NCBI RefSeq assembly: GCF_028293835.1
Contig: NZ_JAQGNX010000153.1
Coordinates: 1 to 47,533, forward strand
Direction of reading: 5' to 3'
Source of the DNA: Pseudomonas sp.
Lineage (GTDB): Bacteria; Pseudomonadota; Gammaproteobacteria; Pseudomonadales; Pseudomonadaceae
DNA: 47,533 nt
Both the position numbers and the translations under genes were made by a program. Below, in pieces: positions 38,412-47,454 of this stretch; the first letter of the stretch is position 1, and each line of letters starts with the position of its first letter. The notes below the pieces were generated by a model. It ran no database searches and had not been told where the DNA came from. It saw only the letters and a program-made list of their open reading frames with translations.

Positions 38412-40442
38412 CTAGACCCGAAAGGCGCTGATCAGTTGTTTCAATTCCACCACCTGCGCTGATAACTGTCGGCTGGCGTGCTCCGTCTGATTGGCGCCTT
38501 CCGCTGTGCGCTCGCCGGCGCGGTTGATCTCAACGATGTTTCGGTCAATGTCATGGGCAACCGCGGTTTGTTGCTCAACTGCCGCCGCGATTTGTTGGTT
38601 CTGATCAACGATCATGCTCACCGCGCCCAATATATTCTCCAGTGCTTGCTGGACCTTTTCCGATTGGCCCACGGTGCCATTGGCCACTTCATGACTGACG
38701 CCCATGGCTTTCACGGCGGCGCCAACACCGCCCTGAAGCTTGGCGATCATTTGTTCAATTTCTTCGGTGGACTGCTGCGTGCGCTTGGCAAGTGTCCGGA
38801 CTTCGTCGGCAACCACCGCGAAACCACGGCCCTGCTCGCCTGCCCGCGCGGCTTCGATGGCAGCGTTGAGCGCCAGCAAATTGGTTTGCTCGGCAATACT
38901 TTTGATCACATCCAGCACCCGGCTGATGGCCGAACTGTCGGTGGCCAATTGATTGATGACCAACACCGAGCGGTCAATCTCGCTGGCAAGCCGGGAAATA
39001 CTGCTTTGTTGCGACGCCACCAGCCCCCGGCCACTGACAGTTTCCTGATTCACACTGTGGGCACTGCCCACTGCAGCAGCCGCACTGCGCGTCACTTCCA
39101 GCGCAGTCGCTGACATCTGGTTCATCGCAGTGGCGACCAGTTCAATCTGGCTACGCTGCCCCGCCACTGCCTGGTTACTTTCCGCCGACACTGATTCAAC
39201 CTGACCGGCCTGACGCTCGACCTCACCCACGGTCTTGCCCACCAACGCGATCAGGTCATGAATTTTCTTCACGGTGCCGTTGAACACGCGGCCCAGTTCG
39301 CCTAATTCGTCACGGCTATGGGCAATGAAACTGGCGGTCATATCTCCCGCTGCAACCTTGTCCATCACCTCACCCAAGCGCCGCAGGGTAGTGCGAGTCG
39401 ATGCGTAAAAACCGCTGTAGAGATAGACGATCAGCAGAAATGCACCGGCCAGCGCTACGACCAACAAGATCGTGTGCAGACGGTTTTGCACCAAGCGTTG
39501 TTGCAATTCCTGATTGAGAAACGTCAGGGTCGCGTCATTTAACTGATAAGTCTTGGCCATCAGCCCCGTGGCTTGCTCATAAAATTTTTCCCAGGGCGCA
39601 TTCAAGCTGTCGGCCGACACGACCTGTTGCTCGAATAGCTCGCTGCTCTGCTTAAGCGTCGCCAGGCTGGCTTGGGCGGGACTGTCCAATGCCTGGCGCG
39701 CGGCGGAACCGTTGGCGAGGGCATCTTGCAGTTTCAAGGCGTAATCGCCCTGGATTCTTTCAAGCTGTTGCAGCAACTCATCAAAGCGGGTACTGGCCGA
39801 TGAGTTGATCATGCCCTGTCCCAGCGAATAAGAACCCATGGTGCGGCCGTCGCCGATGGCTTGGGTGATCAGGGGCGTGACGCTGGTGATCAAGTCGGTG
39901 AGCTGGCGGATGTCGCTGTTGCTGTCCTGACTAAGGCCCGCCTGGCTGACTACGACCTTGCTGAACGTCTGCGCTTTACTGAGCAAGCGCGACACCATGG
40001 CGCTTTTGTTTTGCAGCGAAGACTCCGCCTGCTGCGCTTTAAGATCAGTGATCAGTTCATCGCGCTTGGTGTTAAACGCCGCGACCTGGCTCGGTTCTTC
40101 CGCTGGTGCCCGCAGGTGTTTAAGGGTCGCCAGCAGCGTGGTTTCCAGCGCTGCGATGCGTGGATTCAAGGCTTCGAATTGGCTGGACTGACCCAATACA
40201 ACATTCATCTCGACCAAGCCGTCGAGCGTCTCCAGGTCACGCCGCACGTTCAAACTGGCGCCTACCAACTCAAGGCTTTGCAACTCGATCCGGGTGCCGA
40301 CGAACTCGCGATAGGAGTCTCGGACCAGATAAAAGTTAGTGACCAACATGGGCAGAAAAAACAGAATGCTGATAAGTGTGAACTTCATTGCAAAGCTCAG
40401 ACGGTTCATCAGCGCAATGGCCGGGTACAAAAGGCTCTTCAC
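38412..40442 (-). CDS. Methyl-accepting chemotaxis protein
   Basis: A 676-residue chemoreceptor. TM1 is about residues 19-39, then a ~280-residue, mostly helical periplasmic sensor domain, TM2 about 322-343, a HAMP domain and a cytoplasmic signalling domain. The hairpin tip [20 protein letters not shown] is canonical. There is no C-terminal CheR-docking pentapeptide; the protein ends [10 protein letters not shown]. The ligand is not inferable. It starts with GTG 40442 behind GGGAG. Confidence 0.92.
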   Translation of the reverse strand: MKSLLYPAIALMNRLSFAMKFTLISILFFLPMLVTNFYLVRDSYREFVGTRIELQSLELVGASLNVRRDLETLDGLVEMNVVLGQSSQFEALNPRIAALETTLLATLKHLRAPAEEPSQVAAFNTKRDELITDLKAQQAESSLQNKSAMVSRLLSKAQTFSKVVVSQAGLSQDSNSDIRQLTDLITSVTPLITQAIGDGRTMGSYSLGQGMINSSASTRFDELLQQLERIQGDYALKLQDALANGSAARQALDSPAQASLATLKQSSELFEQQVVSADSLNAPWEKFYEQATGLMAKTYQLNDATLTFLNQELQQRLVQNRLHTILLVVALAGAFLLIVYLYSGFYASTRTTLRRLGEVMDKVAAGDMTASFIAHSRDELGELGRVFNGTVKKIHDLIALVGKTVGEVERQAGQVESVSAESNQAVAGQRSQIELVATAMNQMSATALEVTRSAAAAVGSAHSVNQETVSGRGLVASQQSSISRLASEIDRSVLVINQLATDSSAISRVLDVIKSIAEQTNLLALNAAIEAARAGEQGRGFAVVADEVRTLAKRTQQSTEEIEQMIAKLQGGVGAAVKAMGVSHEVANGTVGQSEKVQQALENILGAVSMIVDQNQQIAAAVEQQTAVAHDIDRNIVEINRAGERTAEGANQTEHASRQLSAQVVELKQLISAFRV

Positions 40443-40565
40443 AAGAACGCTCCCTTTTTCTTATTTTTAGGGGGTACAGCAGGGCTTGTATACCTGATAT
40501 CGGCGGGAGGATTTGTAAGGAAAGGTAAACGGGGATTTATAAGGCCAAAAAGCCGAAGAGCTTAG

Positions 40566-40655
40566 CTGTAGGAGCCAACGTGTTGGCGAAGGTTTTCCAG
40601 GCGCCGTGGTGTTTCAGGTCCACCGAGTCAGCTTCTTCGTGAACACGTTCCCTCC
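40566..40655. repeat. REP pair with mismatched arms between ampE and the chemoreceptor gene
   Basis: The left arm CTGTAGGAGCCAACGTGTTGG starts at 40566. The right arm (TTCGTGAACACGTTCCCTCC, 40636-40655) is from another REP family. It lies between the ampE stop (40712) and the chemoreceptor start. The rest of this 269-base gap shows nothing else I can name. Confidence 0.6.
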
Positions 40656-40711
40656 ACCGAGTTCTGGGCATGGCGCCGGAGTTGGGGCAATCCGTAACCC
40701 CCGAAAAAACG

Positions 40712-41548
40712 TTAAACCAACAACGTCCACAGGGCGAATCCGGCGTACCAGACCAGCGCCGAACGCAGCAGCAATTCCCACAGCGAGTCGAGGTTTGCAA
40801 TGCCATCTGCACCCACCACTGGCGCTGGAATCTCGCTGGCCGCCTTGCCTGTGTTGGTCACCAGCTCAGCCGCGCTGACGTTCCAGTTGAGCAGCTCAAG
40901 CAGCATCATCCGACCAACCGCAACGAAATTTCCGACCAAAGCAAAACTGGCTGCCAGCAAACGCACCGGCACCCAGTCGAACGCATGGCGCATCTGCGCG
41001 GCGCGCTCGATCAAGGCGGGCGTCTTGCCGTGTGCAACGGCCAAGGCCAGCAATCGATAACTCAACGCCGCCACTGGACCCAGCAGGAAATACCAAAAAA
41101 TCACCGCAAAGAAACTCTGGTAGGCCTGCCACAATAAATAGCGCTGAACACCTTCTAGTAACTGCGTGCCGTCCTCTGCAAGTACGCCCATGTCGCGCTC
41201 GGCAACCAGACTGGCGGCCTCCTCGTCGCCTCGGCGCCACGCATCGCGAAACGGCCCCAGGGTGGCCAACAGATCGCCGCGACCCAAACTGTAGATCAGG
41301 ACCAAAATGTGCACTGGCAAGCCTAGCCATCCGTAAGCCACCGATTGCAGCACCACCAACGACAGTGCCAATAAGATCGCCGGCAGCAACACTAACAGCG
41401 CCAACACCAGCCACGGTCGAGCGCTCATGCGTGGGCTGGCTTCAAGCTTCGCCAACTCACTTAGCCACGGCCCGTCTCGTTGGACACGTTGGCGCAAGGC
41501 TGAAAACTTCTCGATCCAGACAGCCAACAGCAACACCAGAAAGCTCAT
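40712..41548 (-). CDS. ampE: AmpE, membrane protein of the AmpC-regulatory locus
   Basis: A 278-residue inner-membrane protein with about four helices. It starts MSFLVLLLAVWIEKFSALRQ and contains GPVAALSYRLLALAV and DWVPVRLLAASFALVGNFV, typical of AmpE. It accompanies ampD in many gammaproteobacteria and has been proposed as a sensor in beta-lactamase regulation, though its function is poorly defined. It follows ampD by 15 bases. Confidence 0.9.
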   Translation of the reverse strand: MSFLVLLLAVWIEKFSALRQRVQRDGPWLSELAKLEASPRMSARPWLVLALLVLLPAILLALSLVVLQSVAYGWLGLPVHILVLIYSLGRGDLLATLGPFRDAWRRGDEEAASLVAERDMGVLAEDGTQLLEGVQRYLLWQAYQSFFAVIFWYFLLGPVAALSYRLLALAVAHGKTPALIERAAQMRHAFDWVPVRLLAASFALVGNFVAVGRMMLLELLNWNVSAAELVTNTGKAASEIPAPVVGADGIANLDSLWELLLRSALVWYAGFALWTLLV

Positions 41549-41563
41549 TCCTTGTTCCTCACT

Positions 41564-42112
41564 TCAATCCTGCAATGCAGCTCGAAAACGCGCCCAATCA
41601 AAACATGGACCCGGATCTGTCTTACGCCCCGGAGCGACATCGCTATGGCCGCAAATTCGTTGCGTGATAATGGCGGAATAGCTCGACTGCAGCTGGCGGG
41701 TCAACTCAATCAAAGCATCGTACTGGTCATCGGTGAAGGGCAAGTCGTCGGTACCTTCCAGCTCGATGCCAATGGAGTAGTCGTTACAGCTATCGCGCCC
41801 TTCGAAACTGGAGACGCCCGCGTGCCAGGCACGGTCAAGGCATGATACGAATTGAGTCAGCACACCGTCGCGCTCGATCAGAAAATGCGCCGACACGCGC
41901 AACTCAGCGATGCTTTCAAAATAAGGGTGTTGGGAGACATCCAACTGATTTTGAAAGAATGCCTGGACGCAGCCGGTTTTGAACTCAGCGGGGGGCAAGC
42001 TGATGTTGTGAATCACCAGCAGCGAAATCTCGGCCTCAGGCCGCGAATTGAAGTTGGGCGACGGGCAGTGGTGCGCGCCATGGCACCAACCGCTATCGGG
42101 GTCCAGCTGCAT
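41564..42112 (-). CDS. ampD: AmpD, 1,6-anhydro-N-acetylmuramyl-L-alanine amidase
   Basis: A 182-residue cytoplasmic zinc amidase of peptidoglycan recycling. Its loss derepresses AmpR-controlled beta-lactamase. Zinc ligands are His35 (LLVIHNISLPP), His156 and Asp166 (CGHSDVAPGRKTDPGPCFDW), with Glu117 as the catalytic acid, a one- to two-residue offset from Citrobacter AmpD. Start ATG 42112 (MQLDPDSGWCHGAHHCPSPN) has AAGGA upstream; the longer reading to 42169 is not typical. Confidence 0.95.
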   Translation of the reverse strand: MQLDPDSGWCHGAHHCPSPNFNSRPEAEISLLVIHNISLPPAEFKTGCVQAFFQNQLDVSQHPYFESIAELRVSAHFLIERDGVLTQFVSCLDRAWHAGVSSFEGRDSCNDYSIGIELEGTDDLPFTDDQYDALIELTRQLQSSYSAIITQRICGHSDVAPGRKTDPGPCFDWARFRAALQD

Positions 42113-42272
42113 GAAGGGTTCCTTGAACGGCAAGTCGATAGCGCAAGTATGCCCGCGACGGGGAATCACCGGGCAGCAATATTTACCTCACCGGCAAAAC
42201 AGGATGTGTCGTTGCCCTGTCTCTGAGGTTAACTAGCTGCGCGATTAAATCGCAGCAGGTCGACTGCAACGA

Positions 42273-44519
42273 TCAGGCCCCGCCCTTGAGCCGCCGCAAA
42301 TTGCCGATGACTGCCTCTAGCGCTCGGTCAAACAACAACGCATCGTCGAGCAAGCGAACTGCGCCGCGACGAAACTCAACCGCGAGGCCCATGCGGGTCT
42401 TCTCCAGCACTTTCATGCCGGTGCGGTTAACAAATACAAAGCGGCCAGTGGGCTCGATGATCGCTGCCAGCTTGCAGCGCAGCTTATGCTCCTCGTCTTC
42501 CTGTATTTCTACCCAGCAACCGACCCGCAGCTTATCGACTTCAAGGACGGCTTCATCATCGTCGGCCAAGCGTACGCCTTGATCACCCTGGGGTTGTTCT
42601 CCAGGAGCAATCAGCACGATCTCTTCGACGACAGCGACCATTTCCGCAGCAGGCACGGGCACCGTAGGGTGTTCGCTGTTGTCATCCTGCTGGCGCGCAA
42701 AATATTGAAACGCCTGGAGGTGCAGGCCTTCCAATTGACTAAAGAAGTCGCCGGTAGCGAACGGGTCGAAAGCCGCGCTGGTCAGGCCATCGCGCAAGGA
42801 TTTAAGTAAACCGGGTACAAGGTCCAACAGACGCTGCCGAGCTTCGGGTTCTTCATGCAGCTCGACGCTCCAGATCAAATCATCCATGGCGCCCAGACCC
42901 GCGCGCCATTCGGCTGATTGGTCGCCATGCTTCAAACAGGTCAGCAGCAGCACTTTGCTCCAGGCTTCCTGAAGCAAACGAACCACTACCTCGGGCAAGG
43001 TTTTGCCCAGCAGGCGTTGATTCAGCTCCTGCTGTACCCGCTGCCGGGCCAATTCGGCTCTGGAGCGGCCTTCTTCGGCGTCTCGAGTACGTTGTTCAAG
43101 CAACTCGCTGCGACGACGCTCATCGCCGGTGAAGGCGAGGAAGTCCACCAGCAGTTCAGAGAAAATTGCCGGATCGTCGACGAAGTCATTCAGCAGACGC
43201 TGCACAATCTGCTCGATGCGCAGGTAAAGCGTATCGCGCTGGTAGTCATCGCGACCGCCCCAGCCCAACGCCGCCGAAGCAATTTCGTTGAGCAAGCGTC
43301 GCGCCGGGTGGCTGCCACGGCTGAAGAAACTTTTGTCCAGCACCGCGACTTTCAACATCGGAATTTGCAGCCGCCCGATCAGCGCTTTGAGCGAATCAGG
43401 CAAGTTGCGGTCGTCAAGGATGAACTCAAAGAGCATCGCGATCAGGTTGATCACGTCTTCGTCGACACCCCCGACCACGCGAAACTTGCCGCTCTTCATG
43501 CTGACCCGGGCCAGCAACTGCTCCAGTTGATCGCGCAGGTTGAACTCGTCATGAGCCTCAGGGGCTGAAACGTGCTGCTGCAAGTGCGAGAGCAGACGCA
43601 GCAAATCATGGCTGCTAATCGGCTTGGCTTCAGCGTTAGGCTCGGGCGGCGGTACGACACTGCGTACCAACACAAGTAATTCCTGCAATGCCGCGAACAC
43701 TTCGTGAACGTCTTTGTCGAGTTGCCGACTGGCGTTCGCCGCGGCCACTGCATCGGCGACATCTGCCCCCTGCGGCGAACGCGCGCTGGCTGTCGTCCCA
43801 CGGTCAGAAACCCGACGCGTAGGCCCGGCCTTCAAATCGGGCAGCACACCGCTGGCGATCAACAATTGATTGGCTTCGTCATACAGCTGATCGGCGTCCG
43901 TTAGCACGTACTTTTCGAACAGCTTGAGAATGATCAGCTTGACCTTGATTTCCACCCCGAGGCTGCGCCCGGCTTGCAGGAAGAAATCACACAGCGCAGT
44001 CGGCCCCATTGGATTAGAGGTATCGGTCAGGCGCTGAGGAATAAGGGTGTTCAAGCGAGTGGTCAGTTGCGCCAAGGCGAAACCATCGCGGCTCAAGACC
44101 TTGGAAACCATCGCATCCACGGCCACGGTTCGCTCCAGGTCATCGTTATGCACCAGCGCCAACTTGTCGAACGTCATCGGCGGGGCAATTTCCGGAACAC
44201 TCACCTCGTATTGGCCGAGGCGCAAAAAGGCTTCGTAGAATTTGTCGAGAAAACCGCGCTCGATGCTTTTACGTTTAAGGCGCAGGTCACGCATGGCCTC
44301 AAAGAAAATATTCTGTTCGACGTTGTTGTGCGCCCGATCCGCCATCTCGAACAGCGTGTCATCGGCGTTATCAAACAGGGCCTGCAACGCTTCTTTGAGC
44401 TGTTGCGCAGCCTTGTCACGGACTTGCAGCAAAACGACCGGCAACCGGACAAGCGGCGAGGAAGGTGCCTGGTCTGGCGTGCCCTTGTTCAGCGGAACAA
44501 CTTTGCCGTCGTTTTGCAT
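42273..44519 (-). CDS. DUF1631-family protein with a PilZ-like C-terminus
   Basis: A 748-residue largely helical protein of the DUF1631 family, widespread in pseudomonads and of unknown function. It is sometimes mislabelled thymidine phosphorylase. The last ~90 residues (KLRVGCWVEIQEDEEHKLRC, then GRFVFVNRTGMKV) look like a PilZ-type beta barrel. I see no clear RxxxR c-di-GMP arm, so ligand binding is doubtful. Start ATG 44519 has GGAG six bases upstream; an upstream start at 44579 is possible but has no binding site. It is divergent from nadC. Confidence 0.85.
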   Translation of the reverse strand: MQNDGKVVPLNKGTPDQAPSSPLVRLPVVLLQVRDKAAQQLKEALQALFDNADDTLFEMADRAHNNVEQNIFFEAMRDLRLKRKSIERGFLDKFYEAFLRLGQYEVSVPEIAPPMTFDKLALVHNDDLERTVAVDAMVSKVLSRDGFALAQLTTRLNTLIPQRLTDTSNPMGPTALCDFFLQAGRSLGVEIKVKLIILKLFEKYVLTDADQLYDEANQLLIASGVLPDLKAGPTRRVSDRGTTASARSPQGADVADAVAAANASRQLDKDVHEVFAALQELLVLVRSVVPPPEPNAEAKPISSHDLLRLLSHLQQHVSAPEAHDEFNLRDQLEQLLARVSMKSGKFRVVGGVDEDVINLIAMLFEFILDDRNLPDSLKALIGRLQIPMLKVAVLDKSFFSRGSHPARRLLNEIASAALGWGGRDDYQRDTLYLRIEQIVQRLLNDFVDDPAIFSELLVDFLAFTGDERRRSELLEQRTRDAEEGRSRAELARQRVQQELNQRLLGKTLPEVVVRLLQEAWSKVLLLTCLKHGDQSAEWRAGLGAMDDLIWSVELHEEPEARQRLLDLVPGLLKSLRDGLTSAAFDPFATGDFFSQLEGLHLQAFQYFARQQDDNSEHPTVPVPAAEMVAVVEEIVLIAPGEQPQGDQGVRLADDDEAVLEVDKLRVGCWVEIQEDEEHKLRCKLAAIIEPTGRFVFVNRTGMKVLEKTRMGLAVEFRRGAVRLLDDALLFDRALEAVIGNLRRLKGGA

Positions 44520-44850
44520 CCAGATCTCCATTTGAGAACATCCAGCGAACCTTCTACAGACAAGGCATAAAACACGCATCTGTAAAGCGCAATGCTGTAA
44601 TTGATAAGCGCCAAAGTCATGACGTCAATTGTCCGACAGAGTATCTGGCAAAAGACGACCAATGCGCCAGCGGTGATTTACGACTTTTCCCCCGTAGAAC
44701 GCTGGATAGACCGCCAATCGTGCAATCCGTCACGATCCCGGACGCAAAACCGACGAACTGCACGCGCAGGCTCTGCCATGAGGCGTTGCGCGGGGTGGGT
44801 TGCCGGGGTGCCGTACCTTATACTCGAGCGAATTGTCAGTGGAGCCCGCT

Positions 44851-45699
44851 ATGCCAAACCTACGCCTCGCCCCCCTAACGGCGGAAATTGAAGCTAACGT
44901 ACGCCGCGCGTTGATTGAGGACGTGGGCAGTGGCGACATCACGGCGCAACTGATTCCCGCAGAACGCCTGGCCAAAGCAACGATCATCACCCGCGACGAC
45001 GCGGTGATCAGCGGCACGGCGTGGGTGGACACGGTCTTTCGCCAACTGGACCCACGTGTGGCCGTGCATTGGCAGGTCGTCGACGGTGAGCGGGTCAAAC
45101 CCAACCAACCGCTGTTCCACCTCGAAGGCCCTGCCCGCTCATTACTGACCGGCGAACGCAGCGCGCTGAATTTTTTGCAGATGCTCTCGGCCGTCGCTAC
45201 CCGCGCCCAGTACTACGCAGACAAAGTCGCCGACACCCAGGTCAGACTGCTCGACACCCGCAAAACCCTGCCCGGCTTGCGCATGGCACAAAAATACGCC
45301 GTCACCTGCGGCGGCTGCCATAACCACCGCATCGGCCTGTTCGACGCGTTTTTAATTAAGGAAAACCACATCGCAGCCTGCGGCGGCATCGCCGAAGCAA
45401 TCACCGCCGCCCGCAAAATCGCCCCCGGCAAACCGGTTGAAATCGAAGTCGAAAGTCTCAATGAGTTGAACCAGGCCCTGGCGGCCGGTGCCGACATCAT
45501 CATGCTCGATGAACTGAGCCTGGATGAGATGCGCGAGGCCGTGCGAATTACCGGTGGCAGAGCAAAGCTGGAGGCCAGCGGCGGGATTAATGACACAACC
45601 CTGGTGCCAATTGCCGAGACGGGAGTGGATTACATTTCGATAGGGGCATTAACCAAAGATATAAAGGCCGTGGACTTGTCGATGCGGTTGAGTTTGTGA
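44851..45699 (+). CDS. nadC: Nicotinate-nucleotide pyrophosphorylase (carboxylating)
   Basis: A 282-residue quinolinate phosphoribosyltransferase of de novo NAD synthesis. Family motifs are [13 protein letters not shown], then [17 protein letters not shown] and [20 protein letters not shown], and the C-terminal EASGGIN. Start ATG 44851 has GGAG upstream; the frame is open to 44800. The 271-base gap to the divergent DUF1631 gene must hold both promoters, but I see no clear boxes. It is the last housekeeping gene before the apparent island. Confidence 0.96.
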   Translation: MPNLRLAPLTAEIEANVRRALIEDVGSGDITAQLIPAERLAKATIITRDDAVISGTAWVDTVFRQLDPRVAVHWQVVDGERVKPNQPLFHLEGPARSLLTGERSALNFLQMLSAVATRAQYYADKVADTQVRLLDTRKTLPGLRMAQKYAVTCGGCHNHRIGLFDAFLIKENHIAACGGIAEAITAARKIAPGKPVEIEVESLNELNQALAAGADIIMLDELSLDEMREAVRITGGRAKLEASGGINDTTLVPIAETGVDYISIGALTKDIKAVDLSMRLSL

Positions 45700-45720
45700 G
45701 GGCTGTATACAGTAACCACT

Positions 45721-45760
45721 TGTATGAGCGGGCTTACTCGCGATGGGCAGCGAAGCGGTT
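45721..45760. repeat. Degenerate single REP after nadC
   Basis: TGTATGAGCGGGCTTACTCG, then CGATGG, is a worn copy of the GCGGGCTTGCTC type. It lies 21 bases after the nadC stop, on the chromosome side of the tRNA fragment. Confidence 0.55.
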
Positions 45761-45845
45761 CTAAAGGGCTGGCGCGGTTCTGACTGGAGGAGTTGAGTTG
45801 CGGGCGGCCAGTGAAGGAGCTGTATGGTATACAACCACAGAATGT

Positions 45846-45878
45846 AAAAAAGCCCCGAATCGTTAGAAACGGGGCTTT
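45846..45878 (-). terminator. Intrinsic terminator beside the tRNA fragment
   Basis: On the minus strand AAAGCCCCG (45870-45878) pairs perfectly with CGGGGCTTT (45849-45857) around a 12-base loop, and the run of T continues to 45846. It lies just beyond the CCA end of the tRNA fragment, where a terminator for a minus-strand tRNA gene would be. Confidence 0.85.
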
Positions 45879-45883
45879 GGTCT

Positions 45884-45906
45884 TGGTGCCGAAAATAGGA
45901 ATAGAA
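45884..45906 (-). pseudogene. 3'-end fragment of a tRNA gene (probably tRNA-Thr), putative att site
   Basis: Read on the minus strand, the sequence ends ATTCCTATTTTCGGCACCA. This is a T-loop remnant (TTCTATT, one change from TTCGATT), a T-stem 3' strand CCTAT, an acceptor 3' strand TTTCGGC, and ACCA. Upstream the match stops: the 5' T-stem strand does not pair, and no anticodon or D arm follows. A tRNA cut at this point is the normal trace of site-specific integration into a tRNA gene. Thr is favoured because tRNA-Thr lies near nadC and pilA in pseudomonads; Leu is possible. Confidence 0.65.
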
Positions 45907-45961
45907 TCTGAAGCCAGAAGCCCAAGTGGATAGAGGGAAAGAAAAGGTTAACTTCTCAAAA

Positions 45962-45982
45962 AGGTACTCATTTAGGTACTCA
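45962..45982. repeat. Tandem AGGTACTCA repeats, possible integrase arm sites
   Basis: AGGTACTCA occurs at 45962-45970 and 45974-45982, a 12-base period, about 60 bases inside the tRNA fragment. Short direct repeats at this position are typical of arm-type binding sites for tyrosine recombinases. Confidence 0.4.
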
Positions 45983-46025
45983 CCCATTATCCAGCAAGAT
46001 CAGGGGTTGGCAGCTAGGCGGCTGC

Positions 46026-46300
46026 TTGAGTTCAGTGAAGCAGCACCTCGCGACCATCCGGCACCTGTTCGATTGGCTGGTGGTAGGCCAAGTCGTGCCG
46101 CATAACCCGGTGGTTTCGGTGCGAGCGTTGAGCCAGACGTCCAGAACGGTGAAAATCCGGTGTTGGTGCCCAGCGCAGCGCGACTGCTAGTGGACAGCAT
46201 CTATATAAATATGCCGGCTGGGCTGCGCACCTGCGCCTTGATCGCGCTCATTGTGCTTTCATCTGTGCTGACGCGCTTACCGACGCACCGGCGAGGCTCT
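46026..46300 (+). pseudogene. Degenerate tyrosine recombinase (integrase) remnant
   Basis: The first frame (46035-46127) reads VKQHLATIRHLFDWLVVGQV followed by VPHNPVVSVRA, a clear match to the N-terminal core-binding part of XerC/D-like integrases. The similarity then jumps frame near 46130-46139 to NGENPVLVPSAARLLVDSIY, then GLRTCALIALIVLSSVLTRL, the start of the catalytic domain. No Arg/His/Tyr catalytic set can be read downstream. It is therefore frameshifted and truncated. The rest of the 45700-46339 stretch holds only the REP, the terminator, the tRNA fragment and the short repeats. Confidence 0.75.
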
Positions 46301-46339
46301 TGGGCATTCGCCGAACAGAGGGCTGTGGCTGTCAGGATG

Positions 46340-47158
46340 TCACGGGGTACCGGCCATCTCACGAGCGTACTGACGGTCACCGAGATCCTTCTTATGATCA
46401 GCCTTGGCCCAGCGCTCCGCTTTCTCACAGTCCATGCAGGTCAGTACATTTTTGTCAGCGCTGATGGTGTATAGGTGGGAGTTAGAGCCATCGCCGATCC
46501 TCAAGCCGGCGTCTGCTACTTCAAACCTTGGAATTTCCTGCCCTAGGCGATCCATGTTCTCAAACTCGAACGACCAGCTTTTGATCTGGCTTTGGCGCCA
46601 GATGGTCATTATGGTCAAACGGTCTTGTTTCGTAGTGCGTTGATAGACCCAATCGCCCTCATAAGGCGTAAGCTTCTGAGCTTCTAAATCACGTCGACCT
46701 TGCTCCAAGGCTTTCTGCTGCGTTTTTTCCAGCTCCGTATTTAGCGCTTCCTCGTTCTTGCGGGCTTGCTCTTTAAGCATCTGATCTACGTCATACGGCC
46801 CTTTTGGATCATATTCCCAAACCTGATCGTCCTGCCTCAGGCCAATTACCTTGCAGTTAAGGCAATCAAGGCTGCGCTCATCGACGTTACGCTTCATGGC
46901 CAGGCGCAAAGAACCCTTTACTGCATCAAGAAGAATTTTTTCATCTTTTACCGACACCTTCATTTTACCGAGAGGTTTGATACCGTCTTTTCCAAAATCC
47001 CCAAAAATCTCTGCTTCATCACCGTGGATATTGAGAACCATTGCCCCCTTCATACCTGAGTCTTTAAATCGGTAAGCTCCAGTAAAGTCTTTACCACCAC
47101 AAGCAGCAAGAAGTGAACCGGCAACAGCAATTGAAACCAAGTTGAAAAGAATACGCAT
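46340..47158 (-). CDS. Hypothetical lipoprotein with a duplicated CxxC domain
   Basis: A 272-residue protein with a lipoprotein signal peptide (lipobox LLAAC, lipidated Cys20). I do not recognise the family. Two similar halves can be seen. The first runs from FTGAY (Gly27) to LDCLNC (Cys99, Cys102); the second runs from YEGDW (Gly168) to LTCMDC (Cys241, Cys244). The Gly-to-first-Cys distance is 72 and 73 residues. Between them is a charged, probably coiled-coil linker (about 125-163). The gene is more AT-rich than its neighbours, especially near 46900-47150, and has a good ribosome binding site (AAGGAAGGA). Position suggests island cargo. Confidence 0.8.
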   Translation of the reverse strand: MRILFNLVSIAVAGSLLAACGGKDFTGAYRFKDSGMKGAMVLNIHGDEAEIFGDFGKDGIKPLGKMKVSVKDEKILLDAVKGSLRLAMKRNVDERSLDCLNCKVIGLRQDDQVWEYDPKGPYDVDQMLKEQARKNEEALNTELEKTQQKALEQGRRDLEAQKLTPYEGDWVYQRTTKQDRLTIMTIWRQSQIKSWSFEFENMDRLGQEIPRFEVADAGLRIGDGSNSHLYTISADKNVLTCMDCEKAERWAKADHKKDLGDRQYAREMAGTP

Positions 47159-47253
47159 AACATCCTTCCTTGATATCTATGACGCTTGTTTCCTAGCGTC
47201 CTGTGAGGGGGCTGAGTAGCGATAGCCCAAAGCGACACGCCAAAATAAAGACA

Positions 47254-47415
47254 TCATTGTGCCATCATCACCTTTGAGCGGCCATTAAGCTGCGCAACGA
47301 ACAATTCAGCGAGAAATGGATCCACCCGCAGCAGCACTGTCATCCAATACAGCCGCAGCACCGTTCCATCACTCGCCACGATCACAGGCCGCGTGGAGGA
47401 TGCCGACCAGACCAA
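47254..47415 (-). CDS. Possible small ORF of unknown function
   Basis: A minus-strand frame open from 47445 to the TGA at 47254, including RPVIVASDGTVLRLYWMTVL and VDPFLAELFVAQLNGRSKVM. The protein-like composition and the clean 3' end make it a candidate, but the only starts are TTG 47415 or internal GTG/ATG codons and I do not recognise it. The rest of 47159-47533 shows nothing apart from the partial gene at the edge. Confidence 0.25.
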   Translation of the reverse strand: MVWSASSTRPVIVASDGTVLRLYWMTVLLRVDPFLAELFVAQLNGRSKVMMAQ

Positions 47416-47454
47416 TTCCGGGCAGAGACAACGACGAGCATGAGCTCATCTAGA

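Noticed and set aside
45649..45987. A 112-codon minus-strand frame starting MGEYLNEYLFEK
   Set aside because: It runs through the tRNA fragment, the terminator and the end of nadC, so it is probably not a gene. Its start coincides with the AGGTACTCA repeats.
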